Below, piece by piece: positions 34,771 through 47,352 of a stretch of DNA of 64,000 bases (its first letter is position 1; each line of letters begins with the position of its first letter). The notes beneath the pieces are model-generated. The model was not told where the DNA came from and made no database searches. It saw only the letters and a list, made by a program, of their open reading frames with translations. The translations under genes were made by a program, and so were the position numbers. Source of the DNA: Gordius sp. MW1 (taxonomy: Eukaryota; Nematomorpha; Gordioida; Gordea; Gordiidae); NCBI GenBank assembly GCA_964036665.1, contig OZ038527.1:8339835-8403834 (forward strand), written 5' to 3'.

Positions 34771-37700
34771 CATTAAATCGCTGTTGATTTAATAAACATC
34801 AAATATAATTACAATTACAAATAATAAAAACAAACCTTTGTTTATATTTTATAAAGCACAAATAAAAATTTAATTGATTCTGCAACGGACTTTTAGAGGG
34901 CCCTATGTATCAGACTCGCCCGGGCCCGTTAATTATATTATGGCCCTCCATTCCCGACTCGCTGTTTTATTTTTAAGCAGAAGCCCAGGCCGGGGTCGGG
35001 TAGGTTTCTAGTAGAAGTAGATAAACAACAAGACGCATTTAATTCCTACTTTTAAAAGGAAAGGAGGGCGACCTTATGTCTGGGGCAATTTGTCATTGTA
35101 AAAAGATACAGATAAGTTAATTTGAAATATATGTCAAAAATTAATAGAGCTAGGGTAAAAAAAATTGGTAATGGATTTCTATCCCCTTTATTTATAAATC
35201 AAATTTATTAAATTAAAATTTCCCAATTAATTTGCAATTTATTGACGTTTGAAATCACTAAAATCGCTGATTTTGGCAACTAGCAAATATTTCAAAAACT
35301 TGACCCATAGGAAAAAACTAAAATATATATTGTGTTACGCGTAAAAACTCTCCCAGATCTTTAAACAGTTTGTTGGTTGATTTAATAAGTACATTATTTG
35401 TTGATCAGTGATATTAATTATGCGCTAAATATAATTTCATTCTTCATGGGGTGTAATTTTAGTACGAGTTTAAATTCCTAATATTTGAAGTTAAAAAGTG
35501 TATTTGCCTGAAGACGAGGGATGACAAATATAAAAAAAGTGAATAAGAAATGGGATTTGACGATGGTGTCTAGAAATTAATGAGGATTGAGGCAACGATC
35601 AAGTAGTTTTAGAAAAACTACTGTTTCTATGCAAGCTATTTGTCTAATTTGCCGATGACCAACATTTTCATAACATTTTTTTACTTCTACAATTTATTTA
35701 AATTATACATTAAATAATAGCTGTTTTTCATATCTTGTCATTTTATTCAAATCATAATGATTATATCCTTTAATTAGAGTAACTTTTATATTTTAAGTCC
35801 TTTTTTAGCTTGCGTCACCCAGCCTCCTTTTACTCCTCCTTACTTATGTAAAACTAAAATTTATTTTTTCATTTAAGGGGTTGCAAAATATTTTAAATTG
35901 GACAATGATTTCATAAAATTTTTAGGGCAGATCATTTTTAATAATCCCACTCATTAAACTCTGATAGCCCTGGAACGTTATTTTCATAATCAAAAAGGAA
36001 AGGACATAGTATTAATTAATATATTATCGCTTGAATGCATTCCACAATAATTTAGACCTTATAATTTCAGGCCATTTAAAGGTATTAATTGCTACTTTTT
36101 AATTAATAAAAGCAAGAGCGTAGCAGCTACATTTAAACATTGTTAAAAAAATATTTAAGTAGGCAAAACTTAAGATTTTATATTAAATAAATTGTAAACA
36201 TCAGTCGTAAAATGATTTTTAGTTTTACAAATAGTCATCTTAATTATATGTAAATTGCGTTATTGGCCTAAAGGGCTATTTATTTAAGATTAAAGCACAG
36301 TAGTTTGATATGAAGTGGCTGGAAATTAATAAAATAGATATTAATGTCAATTTTAAATTAAATTTTGGCTCTATAACAAATGCTGTGACTTTAATGACGT
36401 CATCATAGTAAGGATGAAATTGAGAATTTTCTCAGGAATAAGAAGGCATTAAAATTATTAAAGTATACGTGCTTTATTAAAGTTTTAGGCTATTTATTAA
36501 AGACTGATAATCTTAGTATTAATTGCATAGCAATTAATTTATGATTTCTTATAATATATTTGCGTCATACAATTAAATAGCTACTAAGATGGCCTATTTG
36601 GTTTTAAATTTTATTATGATAACTTTTTAGAGTTAACCTAGAGGCCTATTTAAAAGCATAATTAATTGACACGTAATATTTGTTTGCTTATTATTTATAC
36701 CAAGAATAAAATCGAAGGGGCGACAAAATTGGTTGTACCATAAATTACTTTAAAAGAATGCCATAATATAACCATAGACTAGATAGACTGCTCATCAACG
36801 CACAAAATGTGTACCCTTTTTTCCACCATTTTGAAAGGCACGTTATAAAGTGGTGATCATGTAGAAATTAGTAATTTTGGCAAATTAATTAATCTTAAAA
36901 AGGTAAAGAAAAAATATTGAATTGGGTAGATGTCAAAAACAGCATTTTAAAATAAATATCGTTTAAAAATACATAAAAATTAAAAATGTAAAGCGATTAA
37001 AGTTTGTTTAATAATATAGCGCCATCAATATTAATTGATATTTTGTATAGTATTAATTTATTGACGTTCGTTTTAATTTATAAACCAGTGAGGAAGGTAA
37101 ATTGACTGTTATAGGGCAAGATTACATGGTTAAAATACACCAGTTGCCCTCTTCAAAATGGAGGAAAAAATGACACACAATTAACCATATGCAACAGATG
37201 GCATGAGCAGTCTATCTAGTCTATGAATATAACCAACCCTATATTAAACCTAGCTTTAGTGTAAACGACCGTGTCCACCCGTCTAAACCCGAGACTGAAA
37301 AAATATTTAATTGATAATTTGCAAAGCAGTTTGGCCTAGAATTCAAAGTGGGATTTATTGGTAGGAGGGGTGCCAAAATAGTTTTTATATAAAGGTTTAC
37401 CTAAATTAAAAAGATTTTCACCATTCCTTTTGATTTTGGTTAAGTTATGACTGCAATAACAATCTTGATATATGATTGATTGCAAATAATTAAAAGGCAG
37501 GGGTCAAATCAGCCTTGGACAAAACCATAATAAAATTGAGTTCTTGGCAAAGTCCCAATTAAAGTTCGGAATTTGATAACAAAATTTAAATTCGCATACC
37601 ATCAATAGCTATACTAGATCTAACGTTTATACTGGATTAGCTTGCAGTTTTCTTGCCGCCTCTTATTTTAGCATTTAACTAATTATAATGTTTAAAAATG

Positions 37701-38489
37701 ATATCTTAGTTTCCGAAAAGTATTCCCTCGATGCAATATTATAAATTTTTGGAATAAAACACAAGGTATTGCAATAACCTTAAATTTAATAAAATATAAT
37801 TTCTCTAATGTAATAATAAAGAATTAACAAAACAATTACCGCACTTGAAAATTTTGCCTGCATTCTATAACATCCCATTATTATCGATTGTAACAACATA
37901 TGTATAAATGACTAACATTAACAATTTCACATGTTTCATTTTTAATTTAATATCCCGAAATGAGCAACTATAAAAGGCTCCATTAAATTCTTTTGATTTA
38001 AAGGAAGTTTTATACAATAAAAACACATTTTTAAAAATTTAGTTTTTTATCGTATAGATTAATGCCAGTGCAAATGTTTTAAAAAACTTTAAAGCATGTT
38101 TATTTTAATACAGGGGGGGGGGGGCGGGGCAATAGATAAAATTTACTAAATAAATTTGTAAGTAACAATCGCAAAATCAAAGCAGTTTTTGCAGGTGTTT
38201 TAAAATATGATTACTACAATGAAAATCAAGATAATAAGTTTGCAGAATATTCACAAATTAATCCTTCTATCACTAATAATTGTAAAACTTTTTGATGCCA
38301 TTATCGCATCTTATATATTGAAAGGTCTTGTGTCATTTAATTTATTTAAAATAAAAGGAATTTCTGCGAGAAACGCACTATTTTTCATACCCAACTGCAT
38401 TGTTGTAAGTTCATCATAACATCTTTTAAAAAATCTATTTAATTTAACATATGAGCAAATTTGGTAAATATAGTTGTAGTTGTTTTAAT
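34771..38489. other. Non-coding DNA; 35700 onward belongs to repeat unit A
   Basis: No gene recognised. Has a solo aattgcatagcaatt at 36521-36535, a poly-G run at 38113, and a patch of gcccgggcccg-type sequence at 34897-35010. From about 35740 it resembles 55880-56530, and around 37850 and 38270 it resembles both 43290/43715 and 58430/59030. Confidence 0.4.
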
Positions 38490-39420
38490 GAATCTGGTGC
38501 ATTTCGTAATATGTGCATTTCGTAATAAGTAATACATATTATCAAATAAATCACTAAATCTAACCCTAACCCTTGCCTATATAACATTTTGCCTATATTA
38601 CATTAAATTTACAAAATAAACGATAATAATATTTACAAAATAAAAGATAGTAATATTAGAAAACTTAGTAAACGCGGAGGGTTATAACTGCGCATGCGCA
38701 TAAGCAATTCTTACCTGTATTACGAAATGCACATATTACGATTTGCACAGAAGTGGTTTTAATTTCTTGTTTTTTGCGGCCCTTTTATAAGTGTTCATGT
38801 TACTAAAGCTTTAAGTAATTAGTAGTTTAATTGAGTAAACTTGATTCACCATAGGGTCTTATTATTATATTAAATAATTTAAAATATATATACATTTACA
38901 AATATTATTACTATTTACACCATTGTGGTTTTGTCGTACCCACAGTTTTTCAGTAAAAATGCAAAGTTAAGAAAATCTCGTTTTATTTAAAAATAGCATT
39001 ACTATTAAGAAATAACAATAAACATTTTGACCTGTGTTGGGATATTAGAATTTTAATACTATCAAATTTAACAATTCCCTTTATAGCTAAGTTCTCTAAT
39101 TTGATGGAGACTAATTCTATTATATTTTCACTATCTGCTATTAGTTGAGATGACAATAAGAGATCTAAATAATGATTGTTTCAAACATAGTTAGTACGCT
39201 TAAAATAGTTTTTTTGTGTTGCGAAATTTTAGTAAATATGTAATAAAAAAGGCATAAGGAATAAGGTCTAGTGTTAAATTTAGCGAATGAGTTAATTGAA
39301 ATATTATAAAGAAGAAAATTTTTTAATATTTTGAAACAAAAATAACTCCCCCTTTTTCCCCTCAAAAAATAATTTATTTTCTTTCATAATTACGTAACAC
39401 AGAAAAAAGTTTAAATTATT
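35740..39420. repeat. Diverged long duplication, unit A
   Basis: Anchors shared with units B and C: ttatcgattgtaa..tataaatgactaacatta (37880-37920); gccattatcgcatcttatatattga (38297-38322); ttttcagtaaaa (38947). Additional anchors with C only: catatcttgtcattttatt (about 35730) and tatacgtgctttattaa (36463). Interrupted by the 266-bp element at 38490-38755. Confidence 0.6.
38490..38755. mobile_element. 266-bp inverted-repeat element with 8-bp target duplication, copy 1
   Basis: gttttaat is duplicated exactly at 38482-38489 and 38756-38763. Ends carry repeated, inverted gtgcatttcgtaat / attacgatttgcac strings. Inside are ctaaccctaaccc and a perfect TGCGCATGCGCA palindrome (38689-38700). The same 266-bp length and content recur at 61596-61861 with a different duplication. 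Non-coding. 8-bp duplications suggest a hAT-type mobiliser, but the ends do not resemble the other hAT-like families here. Confidence 0.88.
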
Positions 39421-39613
39421 TTTATATTATTTTTTTGCATAATTATATGATAAGATCTTGTTAATAATAGTAAACTTTTTTAACGATCACATCTGACCCT
39501 TTATGAAATCTTTTGTTTCCCTAGGTTCTTTTCATAAATAGCTACAAATTTGATTACCCTAATCAGTGGCGTAGCTAGCCTTTTTGCCTTGGGGGGGCTG
39601 AGCTAGTCAAATA

Positions 39614-39711
39614 GGGGGGGGGGACAGAAAAATTTTCCTACCCACACCTTTAAGAATAAAAAATATGTTTTGCCCCCCCCCCCCCCAATCCAAAACCTAA
39701 ATACGACCATG
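39614..39711. mobile_element. MITE fragment nested in the hAT element
   Basis: Right half of a CATGGGCGTAGCC-family MITE (poly-C, aatccaaaacct, ending accatg). gtcaaat occurs directly before the poly-G start and again directly after the right end, suggesting a real insertion whose left end was lost. Confidence 0.5.
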
Positions 39712-40783
39712 GGTCAAATGCAATTAAAAAAATTTTCTTTCATAAACGTTGGACAAACTTAAAATTCCGCTACTACTTTGTGTATTTTTTCTATTTATAT
39801 CACACTAATATGTCCCCTCATGTTTATAGGGCATAAAATTAATAAAATTTATTCATAAATAAAACAAAGTGATGTAATTAAAAAAACAATGTAGAAAATT
39901 TCACATGGTATAATAAGTTTGTAAGGGTAAAAGTGGAACGGGGATATTGACGAGAAATCGTTGACATTTTAAAAAATAATGCAAATAGTTAAAAACTATA
40001 TAACAAAGTTTTTATAAAAATTATTGCCACAACCCAAAGAATTTTGGCCATATATATAGCAAATTTTAATTTTACATATGCAATATTGGCAGCATTTTCA
40101 GGCAGCATTTATATCAGGAAAACAATGAGAACATTTAAAAGTCTTTTTTAGGTTAGATCCTCAAAAGGCGCAATCATAACATAAGATATAAAAAATTAAT
40201 TATGAAATTAAGATTAGTATTTAGAAGTTATTGCCCCTTGATATTATAGATATATTTGCACACCCCCCCCCCCCCCCTTCACCACCTAAAAATTAAAAAG
40301 AACTAATAAATTTAACGGCTAAATGAACCTAAAAATATTCTGTCAAAATTAAATGAATCAAAATTTTATTTGACAATTTTAGATGAAATTAGAGATGTGA
40401 GATGCACAGAACAACTTAGCGTCCAAAGACAAACATAATGATTTTTTTAGGATTTTTATCCCTTGAAAGTTTTGATACGTTAACAATTGTCTATAAAATT
40501 CAGGAATTGGTTATTAATATTAATTTATCAAACTTATGATGGGATATCACTAAAAAAGGGGAAAAAATGGTGTACAAACAATTTTTTGGAAAACTATTGG
40601 CTTTATATGTGCATGTGGTACATAAAAATATGCAAGATATGTTAAACAATAAGCATGTGAGATAAACAATTAAATTGAAACTAGTATGGAATTTTCGTAA
40701 ATTAAATAATATTTTAATATATTTTGAAAGTGTTACAAAGCTTAAAACAAGTTTAAAAGCCCAGATAATTTTAAATATTAAAA

Positions 40784-41567
40784 TTAGTCTTTTAATAGTA
40801 GTTCATTACGCCTTTTACTCGATGTTGCAAACGAATTTATAATATCTTCCGGGGGAATAACATTTATAAAGTCATGTTCTAAGCTCAATAAAGCTAAGGA
40901 AGATAACCTATCTTGTCCAATTGTGGAACGAAGATAAATTTTAATCCGTTTTAGCAGTGAGAACGATCTTTCGCATGAACCTAAAGTTATTGGGATAGTT
41001 AAAATTATTTTAAGCAAAATAATACAATTTGGAAACACTACTGAGGGCAAAATTTTAATAAGTGAAAAAATATCATTGCATTTTATTTTATTTGAAGATA
41101 AAGAGTTATAATGTTTTACAAAAAATGTTGCCATATTTATTTCGCCGTCTTCCAGTTTTAATTCATAATGGTTAATTATTTCTGATAAAAGAGATTTATC
41201 GCAAAAGGATGAAGGGTTTAAACCTTCTAAGGACTTAAATAAATTACAATTAATTTTCGAAAATCTTATGTTTGATTCTGCTATTATTCTATCAATGATA
41301 GGATAATATAAATCAATTTTGAAATCAATTAATGAATTAGTAGATTCAAAAGAGTAAAATGTGTCATATTTTTTGGTTTTTTAATACGTTTAGAAGGTAA
41401 TAAATCAAAAATTGCAGCTAAATCTTTTGCCTTATTATAAAGAATTTGATAGTGGTCCTCATTTCTAATATCATTTAAAGTTAATATTAGGCTATTAACC
41501 GTTGTAATTGCATTTATTAAACAAATATTTGGGCTTTGAAACTCGTTAATTAAAACTTTTATTCAGA
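40784..41567 (-). pseudogene. hAT transposase remnant (ZMYM1-like C-terminal half)
   Basis: Reading leftward, it begins FQSPNICLINAITTVNSLIL, runs through KAKDLAAIFDLLPSKRIKK, then SLLSEIINHYELKLEDGEIN, and ends with the hAT dimerisation-domain signature TLGSCERSFSLLKRIK and LSSLALLSLEHD. A single missing A in an A-run near 41370-41376 shifts the frame; on either side both frames stay open and similar to the family. The zinc-finger and N-terminal catalytic parts are absent. The element's own inverted repeats enclose it. Confidence 0.9.
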
Positions 41568-41739
41568 AACAATAATAATAATCTTTATATTGTTTCTAAT
41601 TAAGATTAAAAAAAAATGGTGGAAGGGGCCCGGGGCCCACGATTTTTCGCTTGGGGGGGCCCATGGGGCCTGGTTTTTGCTCTTGGGGGGGCCCGGGCCC
41701 CCTGGGCCCCCCCCCCCTAGCTACGCCACTGACCCTAAT

Positions 41740-43258
41740 GAGATTATATATCTTACAATTGTAATCGATTTACTTTTTAATACTTTTTAAATGCATTATT
41801 TTATACGAATTTATATATTAAATAATCCAATGTATTCCATCTAATCAACTATATTTTACTAGAATTGTTGTCTTCTCATACTAGATAAGTTAATTAAAAT
41901 AAATCTTTTTATGTTGGTAACCAAATTTTAATTAAACTTTCAAATATAAGAAATGTCTATTCTACTAACATTTTATTAATTAGATAAAGAGGTATTTTAC
42001 AATGCATCTTTATTTGATATATTATAATTAAAGCTGGACTATCTGATAGAGGCAACACAATAAAAGAGCTCTCATCTTACAACCTGTTTTATTAATTTTG
42101 TTAATAACTCTGAAAATATTTATATTTAATGACTAAAAATCCATGTTTAACCAATTATTTGCAAAACAGAAAAAAAACATAATATGCTAAATTAATTTTT
42201 GCTTTAATTGAAGCTAATTTTAAAATTTAATTATACATTTTTATCATATCAACGCAAAATTAAATCAAATATCTTAACCCTCCGACATTTTTTCCACCGT
42301 GGCTGGTAATAAAGGTTTCAATATTGTCAAAATTGAAAGTGGACGCTTCAAATTATGGGGAGTTTTTTTGGAATTTTACACTTATACTTTTTAAGCTTTT
42401 CGTTTGATTTGATCTCTTGTTTATATTTTGATCATAGTTTTAATTTATAGCCATTGAAAGGTTAAGGAAGTAAATGGTAGGTTAGGTTGTTTTTCATTGG
42501 GATCTATATTAACAATATTTATTAATAATGTAAAGTTTGTCCTATTTCAAATAATAAATTGACATAACTAGGTTTTAAGGCAAAAGAATTCAGGTCATAA
42601 AAATCATCAATTTTCAAAGATGTATTTAAAAAATCATCCTAGATATCTAAACCGTTTTAAATTATTATCTATTAATAATAAATGAATTTTAATATTAAAT
42701 TATTAGGTATCTAACATTTTATCAATGACTACTTAAAACTATTTAGGTCATTTAGCTATAACTTTATCGCTCCAATATGTAATCGCTATTTTCTTTAGAT
42801 TTTTACCTATTTTATACCAAAATCATTATTTTTTTAATCTTATTTATTCTCTTGATAATTTAGAACAATATCTATAATTATAAATAACTCTAAGGTCAAA
42901 ATAGGTCAAAATTTATCATAAAAATATTAAAATCAACATAGGATAGAGCTTCCAAACAAGTGAAAAATATTGTCAACAATCTATTCATCATAGGAAATGA
43001 ATATAACGACATCGTGATTCATAAAAGCATACATTCAATCCTAATTGTTTTTATACTCAATTTTTGTGAAACCTATAGGAAGCGTGAAACTATATAGGGG
43101 GAAAAAATATTGAATATTAATAAAAATTTTATGATAGTTCAGACTTATGAATTTTATTATTTTTTTTGCAAATCATATAAAAAACGTCTTCTCTAACATT
43201 TAAATTTAATTGATATGAATTTCAAAATTTAACTATAAGTAAATTTTAAAACATATGA
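41740..43258. other. AT-rich DNA, no gene seen
   Basis: No exon, RNA gene or clear repeat recognised on either strand. Confidence 0.4.
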
Positions 43259-43259
43259 A

Positions 43260-46200
43260 AATTGGATTTAAATTTTTAAGCATTAACTCGTAATCATCTC
43301 ATTGTTATTTAAATCGAGGATTAAGCTTATCGATTGTAAATAACATTGGTTTTATAAATGACTAACAATACTACTTTTTTGTGCTCCTTATATTCGGTCT
43401 CCCAAAATTTATGAAAAACCACTAGGAATTCTCAAAATTTTAAGTAAGTGCGATTATTAAACACATATTTTAAGAAAATTTTTAACATTTTAGTTCTAAA
43501 TATTATCATTTATATATAGATAAAAAGTTATTAATGCAAGTGCGATTTAACAGATGATCTTAAAATTTTGCTAATGAAGGGAGTATCATTAGATAAATAG
43601 CATTGCAAAATTTACGGTTTCCGGTTATTTAGAATTAATTTTGATAATTATAAAAATCAAAGGTAATATCTAATATGGCAAAATATTAATAAATTAACCC
43701 TTGAATTCTAAAAAATGTAAAACCTAGTAGTCATTATCGCACGTTATATATTGAGTCGTATGTCCATTACTTTACATTAAGCAAAATAAATCAGTTCAAC
43801 CAAAAAAAATCATTATATTGCACAATCAAGGGCAGTTTTATAATTTTTCATTCAAACTAATTGATTAAACAGATGATGAAAATGTCAAATATAGTTAATT
43901 CGATTTCTTATTTTTTGGTTCCCATAAAACTGTTAATACAGTCGAAACTTCTTAATCGCAAATCGGATTATCGCGAAAATCTTTTAATCGCGAAGTTAAC
44001 CGCCATTGTGTTTATTTTAAACGATAATATTAACAAAAACATCCTTTATTGACAAATCGCTTAATAGTACAATATCGGATATTCACAAACATTTTCAAGT
44101 CCTTAAATCAACCAGATAATTATATAAAATATCGTTTTATTGCGAAGCGTAAGAAATGAATATTTAATATAATGTACATATACTTTTATTTCCATCGTTT
44201 AATCGCGAAATATCGGTTAATCGCGAAAAAAAATTCAGTCCAAAGGCTTTGCAATTAAACGGTTTTGACTTACTAAAGCTTAAAATTTAATTCAATAGAC
44301 TCTATTTTTAATAAGGTGCTAAGCTAATACATTAATGTTAGAAATTAAAATAATGTTGACTAAATATATCTTTTGTTAATATCTATAAATAATTGAACCC
44401 CCAATTTTCAGTAAAAACCTTAAGCTCGGAAAAAATCTTTTTGTGTTATTTAAAATAAAATTGCTATTAAGATATTTTTCAAAGAATGTCGAGATAATTT
44501 TGATTTTTAATTAAAAATTAAATGCCACACTAGTCAATTTTGCAATTTCCATCAAAGATAAAGTCTCTCTTACATTTCTTCTAGTAATTTATTTGTGAAT
44601 GGCTTAACTATTACATTGTCATCAATAAATAATTCTGTTATTTTTTAAGACAATAGGTATGTAGAGACTTAAATTATGTTTGTTGAGCAAGGATTTATTC
44701 CGTCTTAAAAAGTTATATAATGCGAAATTAATTTGAATACATAATGAGAAAATACAAAATCAATAAGCTCTAAGTGTAATATTTGCAAATAGATAGATGT
44801 AAAGTTATAATTTATAGAAAAACCTTTCTTAATATTGAAAGCAACACATAATTATGGTCTCGTATGGTTTTTCTCAATATAACTATTTCCTCCTCTAATT
44901 ATTTCATAAATATTTAAACAGTAAACTACTCGTAAAAATGTTCTTATTGCTTAAACAAAAAGATTTATAGGAAAATTTGACTTTGAAATAACTTTTTTGT
45001 CCTAATACTTTTTGTACGATCTCATCTGATAAATGTTGCTCCTGAAAAAACGTCACCTTGCCTAAAAAATAAGCTAATTCAGTTCCAAGTTTCACATTTT
45101 TTAAATGAGCATACCAAAATTTCGGCTCCTTTAAAATTTTCGTTTAAATTATTTAAACAATCAAAACATGTGCACTCATATTTAATAAGAGGCATGAAAA
45201 TTTAAAACTGCACGGAAAAGTGAAGAAGTTTTGGAAGCAGTAACGTTAATCATAACCATTTTACATTTAATTGTTTAAGCTGTAATGATTTTAAAACTAT
45301 AATTTAAAACATTTTTATTAAATCATGTTAAAAAATTAATATTAAAATAGCTCACGACAATTTTTGAGAGGTCGATACGAATATCTCGTAATGCCTTAAA
45401 TCGTAGACTATAGGTTAAAAATGCAAAAATGTACTCTATTATATTTGTGCTATTGGAAATTCAAGATGTCTACACCTAGTGACATCGTTTTATAAATGTT
45501 GAAAATAAGTCGTGGGTTATATTGACGCATAAAACCAAAGAACTAATTTTAAATTGATTTAAAAGATTGTATGAACGATACTTAATTTTAACAAATATTA
45601 TAAGTTCAAACATCATTGAAAAATGCTAATAATAAAGCGTCTTAATTTAAATTTATGAATGGTAAGATAATATTTTTGTGCACAAATATTCTTTTTGGAA
45701 TCCGGACAAAAAAAACATATAAACTTGGTTGTGAAGTAAAAAACTTTTATTTTTATTAACAAAATATTGTGAAAATTATTAATAGCACCGGTCGTGTTAA
45801 TTTAGCAAAAAATGTTTTGTTCGGTTCTTTGTAAAAAGAAAGCATAGAATGTGAATCTCTTGCAAATTAACACGAACTATTTTGGTTAAATGGTGCTCTA
45901 GTGGATGTCGGTACTTTCATTAATCAGCATTATACAAGATTATTGATATATCAAACAAATAAGATTGAAATAAAATACAATATTTATTAATTTTGTGATT
46001 TGTAAATTTAAAGTGGGGCTGGGGACCTAGCGTAGAGAGCTTGAAAAGCAGATATATTTTACCGGCATAAATTTAGGTGCAATTTTAAATAAAGTTTCGC
46101 AAATGAATTAAAAGGAATTAAAAATAAATCTTTTATTATTGGTCAAGATTTCGAGAAATAAGTTTTGTTAAATACATCGATCAAATTGGTTGTATTTTTA

Positions 46201-46640
46201 AATTTTACCAAAGCCGACCAAGTTAGAGTTTGTAATTATCTGAATACTATGGTAGGGTAAGAGCCTCGAAGGAATCTGATTTAAAGATGGGCATAAAGGT
46301 AAGTTCATACCGGGGCGGGGAATTACGACTTTATAGAATTCATTATATTATTACTTGAGTAACATTTTATTAGGAATTAAGAGGGATTAGCTGATCTTCA
46401 CTGCTAACCCATGATTAAGCAATTTAGCTTTTGGAATAGATTATTATTATATTGGTCGCGAGGAAAACGTGTGTTCGAAATCTGGACCTTTAGCTCTAAG
46501 TTAACCATTTCCGTTTGTAGTTTTAAAGAAGGGTTTATAACCCTTGCAGCAATTTATTAATAGTTTTCTTTTGAGTGTTTCATCAAAACACACCAATTTC
46601 ATTACTTTTAGCATAAAATTTAGCCAGTTTATAGAAAGGA
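43260..46640. repeat. Diverged long duplication, unit B
   Basis: Closely collinear with unit C: 44700-44900 against 59760-59960 shares long strings such as aatgagaaaatacaaaatca and gctctaagtgtaatatt; also 45680-46000 against 62150-62540, and 46370-46640 against 62860-63300. On the minus strand, short frames near 44560-44640 (ELFIDDN) and 59620-59720 (ELFIEDN) are similar but both broken. No intact gene is called. Confidence 0.7.
43939..44270. mobile_element. Small mariner/pogo-like MITE
   Basis: Begins cagtcgaaacttcttaatcgc after TA and ends gcaattaaacggttttgact before TA, with internal inverted ttaatcgcgaa repeats. 332 bp, no coding capacity. Absent from the matching place in unit C, so it inserted after the duplication. 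Confidence 0.75.
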
Positions 46641-47352
46641 TTAATGTTTATAAGCATTTATGTAGCTAAAACGTTTGAAGGTCGAAGACTATTCAAATTG
46701 AGAGTATTTGCTAGGCATTTCGTCTTTAAGCAAAATAGTTTAGAAATTTTCTTATGAAGCCCTAACATTTAAGTTTTGTATTAAATAGACGATGGTTAAG
46801 AAGTTTTAAGTTTATGTATTAAAATATTTGAATATTTATTCAATATTATATTGATTCAGATTTAGAAACAAAATAGCCATTGTCGCTTCTGATTACCTAT
46901 CCTTCGAAATATATATTGCAGAATAATTTGTAAAATTCCTAAAAAGTAGGATTAAATATGCAAAATTTTGGAGATTCTTTAATCGATTTATGAATTGGGC
47001 TGGATCAACCAAAGGGAAATTATTACATATAATCTAACCGGTGGGAGAAAATAGAAAAATTAAAGCTTACCAGGAACTTTGATTATTAACAAATAGAACA
47101 TTTGTATGCTTCACGTTATTATAAAAAATTATTCAAAAAGTTTCCAATTTGTATAATTTGAAAAATAACTGATTTTTGCGCAGCATTAATAAATAAGATA
47201 CGAAATATTTATAAGGTTGTCTATAATTGCTCAAAAAATTGATTAACTTAATGGAACATTAATGTTGTTAATAAGCAGAACAATGAATTCTAAAAGTAAA
47301 CATCGAAAGATTATATACTGACGATGACCGCGACTGATAATTAAATTTCGTA
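46641..47352. other. AT-rich DNA, no gene seen
   Basis: Non-coding stretch between unit B and composite element copy 2. Nothing recognised. Confidence 0.4.

Larger units (their letters stand above)
39564..41731 (-). mobile_element. hAT transposon, internally deleted, perfect 8-bp target duplication
   Basis: Terminal inverted repeats cagtggcgtagctag / ctagctacgccactg (15 bp, perfect), flanked by accctaat on both sides (39556-39563 and 41732-41739). It encodes only the C-terminal part of a hAT transposase on the minus strand. At 2168 bp, with a partial and broken transposase, it cannot be autonomous. Confidence 0.95.

Noticed and set aside
41590-41790. Pro/Gly-rich open frame
   Set aside because: It translates the G/C-run and terminal repeat of the hAT element.
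46450-46490. tRNA 3'-half-like sequence (gtgttcgaaatctgg)
   Set aside because: The B box is off by an insertion and there is no 5' half.
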